A stretch of 24,862 nucleotides of DNA from a virus: IMG/VR virus record IMGVR_UViG_3300009488_000074, positions 1 to 24,862 of that record; one strand, written 5' to 3'. Positions 21,736 to 24,862 of the stretch are shown here, one piece after another. The stretch's first letter is position 1. The number at the start of each line of letters is the position of its first letter. The position numbers were made by a program, and so were the translations under genes. The notes under the pieces are model-generated. The model was given only the letters and a program-made list of their open reading frames with translations. It was not told where the DNA came from and ran no database searches.

Positions 21736-22842
21736 CTACATGTCGGTCGAGTCCATTGCAGCTTCTATGGCTCCACGAAGGCTTGCGGGTTGGGATCTAC
21801 CAGCACCAGTGTCTGGCGATGAACCCTGGACCCCTACAGCTTTCGCTTTCGCCGCCGCTGCCGCTGTGCTTCTTGCGTCCGCTTCGCTTTGCAGCTTGCG
21901 TTGAGCAACGAGCTCAGCTAAGTCTGGTCGTAACAAAATAGCACGGTCGTATGCTTCTTGTAAAGTCATATTTTGGCTTCGCATTGCTGCGGCTTCCAAG
22001 AAGCTTGCCATTTCCAACTTTACATCTTCGTAGAACTCGTTTTTGACGTCTTGTGAAAACGCCGTAATTTCAGAACGTATGTCGGTCTGCATTTGTTCAG
22101 CAGACTGTATCTGGTTCTGCTGCACACCTTCCATGAACTGCTGGTACGGTGCCATCGCATGTTGAATTGCAGCAGTGACGTTGGGATCACCTGGTGGCAC
22201 TGCCCCATTGCCCGGACCTACATTCTGTTGATTGGTCAACACCTGGTCCAGCATCTCTATGCTCACACCATACTGCTGGATAAGCCCGCCCACGAGGGCA
22301 GCCTTCTCCGCTGGCGGTGAATGTCGTAGCTTGTATGCTGTACTCAGGTAATTGTCGAAAGCGTCCATAGCCGTGACGCCTCGACTTGCCATTTCCGCCT
22401 GGTACGGTGCGACTTTGTTGTCAAACTCTTGTTTGAACCTGCGTGCCTCGGCAACGATCTCCATACCGCGCGACATGTCTACCTCACGGCGCAGTATCTC
22501 CCCCTGCACATCAGCAGGCAACTCTCTGAATTTTTCCCGTAAAGCGGGTTTCCAACTTGCCGGAGGCTTTAGTCCGACGGGAGCTTGGACTTCTTCCTCT
22601 TGGATTTCTTCTTTGACGACGCTTTCTTCTTGCTCGCCGGTGGGAGGGGTGCTTTCATCGCTGGGTGGCTCGTCCGCCTCTCCCCCGGTCGGGGGCTCTC
22701 CTTCGGGTGGGGGGTCGTCCACCACAGGCTCGTCCACCACTGGCGGAGTCTCGTCCACTGGCGGTGTATCCACGCTCCCGCTTTCTTCAGTATCTCCATC
22801 GAACGCGGCCTCCAGATTTTCACGTAATGATTCGGGTGGCAT
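21736..22842 (-). CDS. Scaffolding protein
   Basis: A 368-residue acidic, helical protein directly upstream of the capsid gene, the normal scaffold position. Residues ~15-90 are a disordered acidic Pro/Glu stretch (TPPVDETPPVVDEPVVDDPP). The segment PASWKPALREKFRELPADVQ (about 94-113) followed by REVDMSRGMEIVAEARRFKQ is a pattern seen in podovirus scaffolds. The middle and end are Gln-rich helices, and the C-terminus has SLRGAIEAAMDS, likely the capsid-binding helix. Scaffolds direct procapsid assembly and leave before DNA packing. The start shares a base with the stop of the 109-aa gene. The call rests on position and composition, with moderate motif support. Confidence 0.75.
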   Translation of the reverse strand: MPPESLRENLEAAFDGDTEESGSVDTPPVDETPPVVDEPVVDDPPPEGEPPTGGEADEPPSDESTPPTGEQEESVVKEEIQEEEVQAPVGLKPPASWKPALREKFRELPADVQGEILRREVDMSRGMEIVAEARRFKQEFDNKVAPYQAEMASRGVTAMDAFDNYLSTAYKLRHSPPAEKAALVGGLIQQYGVSIEMLDQVLTNQQNVGPGNGAVPPGDPNVTAAIQHAMAPYQQFMEGVQQNQIQSAEQMQTDIRSEITAFSQDVKNEFYEDVKLEMASFLEAAAMRSQNMTLQEAYDRAILLRPDLAELVAQRKLQSEADARSTAAAAAKAKAVGVQGSSPDTGAGRSQPASLRGAIEAAMDSTDM

Positions 22843-23171
22843 TATGGTGGTCCTTCTAAGTGGTGGATTGCTCTTTCAACGTCCTCACGGCGGCCTTTGT
22901 CAGCCTCTAATTGTCTTTTCCGCGGGGCATCGGCCCATTCTTGCTTGTAGTCATCGATAGTTGTAAGATTATTCCGTCGCATGTACTCTCGGTGCTTCGC
23001 ACGCGATGAGATGTCAGTACCGTCCGTTGCACGCATCCCGTCATAGTGTCTATCACTGATAAGCGCATCAGTGTCCGACAAGTTCCTACGCGGAACGTAG
23101 TGGTTAACGGGCACCTCCTCAAGTTTGTACGATCCATCCGGCTGCCTGCGCTGTATCCAACGTCTATGCAC
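22842..23171 (-). CDS. Small conserved phage protein, unknown function
   Basis: A 109-residue charged protein between portal and scaffold. It carries RRNLSDTDALISDRHYDGM, then ATDGTDISSRAKHREYMRRN and a helical end (DDYKQEWADAPRKRQLEAD). I recall this pattern (ISDRHY..., DGTDIS-x-R-x-KHREYM) as widespread in podoviruses near the portal gene, without a known function. It overlaps the portal gene by eight bases and the scaffold gene by one base, so it is probably co-translated. Confidence 0.65.
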   Translation of the reverse strand: MHRRWIQRRQPDGSYKLEEVPVNHYVPRRNLSDTDALISDRHYDGMRATDGTDISSRAKHREYMRRNNLTTIDDYKQEWADAPRKRQLEADKGRREDVERAIHHLEGPP

Positions 23172-24862
23172 TGGTTCTGGCCCTCGCTATCATACGGGCG
23201 ATATCAGCGTCAGTTTCACCCTTGAGCCAGGCAATGCGCCTGTCGTTGGCCGCCTCCAGGTTATCCCGCTGTATTTCAGCCTGCGACTCTCGTGCTTCAA
23301 GCTGCATCTCTTGTGCAGATTCTTGCTGCTTGCGGGCTGCGTCAGCCTGGGCCTCGATGACCTCAGGCGGTGGCGGTTCGGGCTGCGCCTGCTTCTGCGC
23401 GATTTGCTTGAGCGCCTGGTCCACAGCCTGGTCCAGCACACCCTCTAGCATACGGCCATTCTTGAACCCAGCCGCCCCCCACTGTAGAGTCTGCAGAACG
23501 AGGGGGGCCATCTCCGGCGCAGCCTGGATAGCCTGCCAGCTCTGGCTGATAAGCTGGCCCATAGCCGTGATATACTCCATACGGCTCTGCTTTTCCACAG
23601 CATAGTCCGGAATGGACATGTCGTCCGCCTGCACTTCCAGGTGGTAGGAAACAACGGGCGTATTCTTCAACAACTGGATAGCCGGTTGAATAAGCGGATG
23701 GTCCGTCTGAGGGATGAACTGTATGAGACTTTTCTTAATGATAGTCTCCGGTTGGAAGTGCTTACTGATAATATCCGCCTTAATCCGCATTGCCTCTTGG
23801 ACGAATTCAGCAATAGTGCCCTGAATATACTGGAGGCGGACGCTACCGTATTGCGCCTTGAGTTGTTGAGCCCCCAGCGTTTCGCGCGCATTCGTGCTAC
23901 CCCGCATGATGTCACTGATGCCAGTCAGCTCATACAACTGCTGCACGAGGGTGTCGCGATACTGACTAAGCACGTTGATAGTGTTTACAATCTGCTCAAT
24001 TGGTATCCAGTCAATTTGACCCTGCACCCCTCCACGCTCAGCGAACATTGCCCAATTATCCACGGGAATGAGGCTGTTCTCGGTGCCTTGCTCGAAAAGT
24101 CGCTGTATGCCTTCAGCTGACTTGTCGTAAACTCCAGCGGCCTTACAAGCCTTGATGAGCCAGTTGATGCGAGTGTTGACGGTGTCAATTTCTTCATACT
24201 GGTCCTTCGTCATATAGTAGTCAGGACGCGGCACCATGTTGGATGTACTGTTGGTCGCGGTAAGCGGCTTCGGGCACGGAAAAAACCCTTCCAGGCCGAG
24301 GGGGTCATCTTTTTTGTCCAAGAGGCGGTCCGTATCTGTTACGGAAACCCAGTACACCGTCTTGTTCGTTTTATTCCAGATTTCCCACACGGAGGCTGTG
24401 GCCTCGGGGCGGCGAACAGGGGTATTGTCCTGTGCGCCCACTCGGTCCACATTCTCGAATTTGTCGCTGTAGGAAACACGGTCAGCCGTTTCAGCGCCGA
24501 AACGCTTGACCATACGCTCCTTAGTCATGTGCGCCTGACGCGCTACCCACCGTACCTCTTCCCAAATACGCGCAGGGCTCCATAGGAAGTCTTCCCAATG
24601 GATGTAGTCCGTAATGGCGTCCTCGTCTACGATTTGCTCGTAGGTAACAGGAGTACCAGGTATTGTCTGCTCAGCCGTGGTTACATCGTATCTAAGCCAC
24701 ACCTGACCAAGCCCAGGAACGAGGCGGTCTTCGGTGGCGTAAGCGAACGCGACGTCCATATCGCCTCTTGGGCGCTGGAGTCCAAGTTTGAGTAGTCGTT
24801 CCAGGATTTCCGCTGCCACTCGGCCCACATCGTCATTGAAATCGTCCCACTCGCGCTTAACG
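23164..24862 (-). CDS. Portal protein (5' end outside window)
   Basis: The reading frame is open to the right edge (visible extra residues VKREWDDFNDDVGR before the first internal start), so the N-terminus is missing; ~565 residues are present. Portal features of podoviruses are seen: an N-terminal part with DYIHWEDFLWSPARIWEEVRW (about 95-115), YYMTKDQYEEIDTVNTRINWL, GISDIMRGSTNARETLGAQQ in the core, a long helix (FVQEAMRIKADIISKHFQPE), and a helical C-terminus rich in Gln, Glu and Ala (EVIEAQADAARKQQESAQEM) that forms the barrel-like region. Portals form the dodecameric ring for DNA entry and exit and start capsid assembly. Terminase genes should lie beyond the edge. Confidence 0.85.
   Translation of the reverse strand, partial: VKREWDDFNDDVGRVAAEILERLLKLGLQRPRGDMDVAFAYATEDRLVPGLGQVWLRYDVTTAEQTIPGTPVTYEQIVDEDAITDYIHWEDFLWSPARIWEEVRWVARQAHMTKERMVKRFGAETADRVSYSDKFENVDRVGAQDNTPVRRPEATASVWEIWNKTNKTVYWVSVTDTDRLLDKKDDPLGLEGFFPCPKPLTATNSTSNMVPRPDYYMTKDQYEEIDTVNTRINWLIKACKAAGVYDKSAEGIQRLFEQGTENSLIPVDNWAMFAERGGVQGQIDWIPIEQIVNTINVLSQYRDTLVQQLYELTGISDIMRGSTNARETLGAQQLKAQYGSVRLQYIQGTIAEFVQEAMRIKADIISKHFQPETIIKKSLIQFIPQTDHPLIQPAIQLLKNTPVVSYHLEVQADDMSIPDYAVEKQSRMEYITAMGQLISQSWQAIQAAPEMAPLVLQTLQWGAAGFKNGRMLEGVLDQAVDQALKQIAQKQAQPEPPPPEVIEAQADAARKQQESAQEMQLEARESQAEIQRDNLEAANDRRIAWLKGETDADIARMIARARTSA

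Overview
The window is part of the genome of a tailed, double-stranded DNA phage, most likely a short-tailed podovirus of a Gram-negative host. The portal, scaffold and capsid genes lead straight into a tail adaptor and a nozzle-like gene. I see no tape-measure, sheath or tube genes, and the lysis genes include an apparent inner-membrane spanin-like protein. Genes are densely packed, mostly with overlaps of 1 to 40 bases, and no gap is longer than about 130 bases. I see no integrase, tRNA, insertion sequence or CRISPR array. The host genus cannot be read from the sequence.

Left part, plus strand (1-5050): the end of a SNF2-type helicase; then a codon-optimised, Ala/Lys-tailed small protein with its own promoter and terminator; then a nucleotide and DNA-modification operon. 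The operon holds a TET-associated-type glycosyltransferase (TAGT), a helix-hairpin-helix protein of the 5-hmdU DNA kinase helical / aGPT-pyrophosphorylase group, a tiny ORF, a thymidylate synthase / dUMP hydroxymethylase homologue, a DUF3310 protein, two small membrane-associated proteins separated by a structured RNA with a terminator hairpin, and a 2OG-Fe(II) oxygenase. Together these suggest that the phage replaces or decorates thymine with a hypermodified base: a hydroxymethyl group made at the nucleotide level, then elaborated and possibly glycosylated in DNA.

Convergent junction (5051-5182): about 130 bases without a gene, containing nested inverted repeats.

Right part, minus strand (24862 down to 5183), in transcription order: portal (cut by the window edge), a small conserved protein, scaffold, major capsid protein (apparent -1 frameshift near position 20912), an intrinsic terminator, two small head-region proteins, a 1082-aa virion protein with three PKD-like repeats and a lectin-like domain, a 201-aa coiled-coil protein, tail adaptor, tail nozzle, a GNAT acetyltransferase, a protein ending in a peptidase S74-like domain with Cys in place of the catalytic Ser, three probable internal or ejection proteins, a tail-collar fibre, then a lysis-type cluster (small protein, secreted protein, spanin-like protein, DUF5675 protein, 3-TM holin). 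No classical endolysin is recognisable. The terminase should lie beyond the right edge.

The most interesting points are the thymine hypermodification cassette, the capsid frameshift, the chimeric PKD-lectin virion protein, the Cys-variant S74 domain, and the structured RNA upstream of the small membrane protein. All family calls come from reading motifs by eye; no database search was run.
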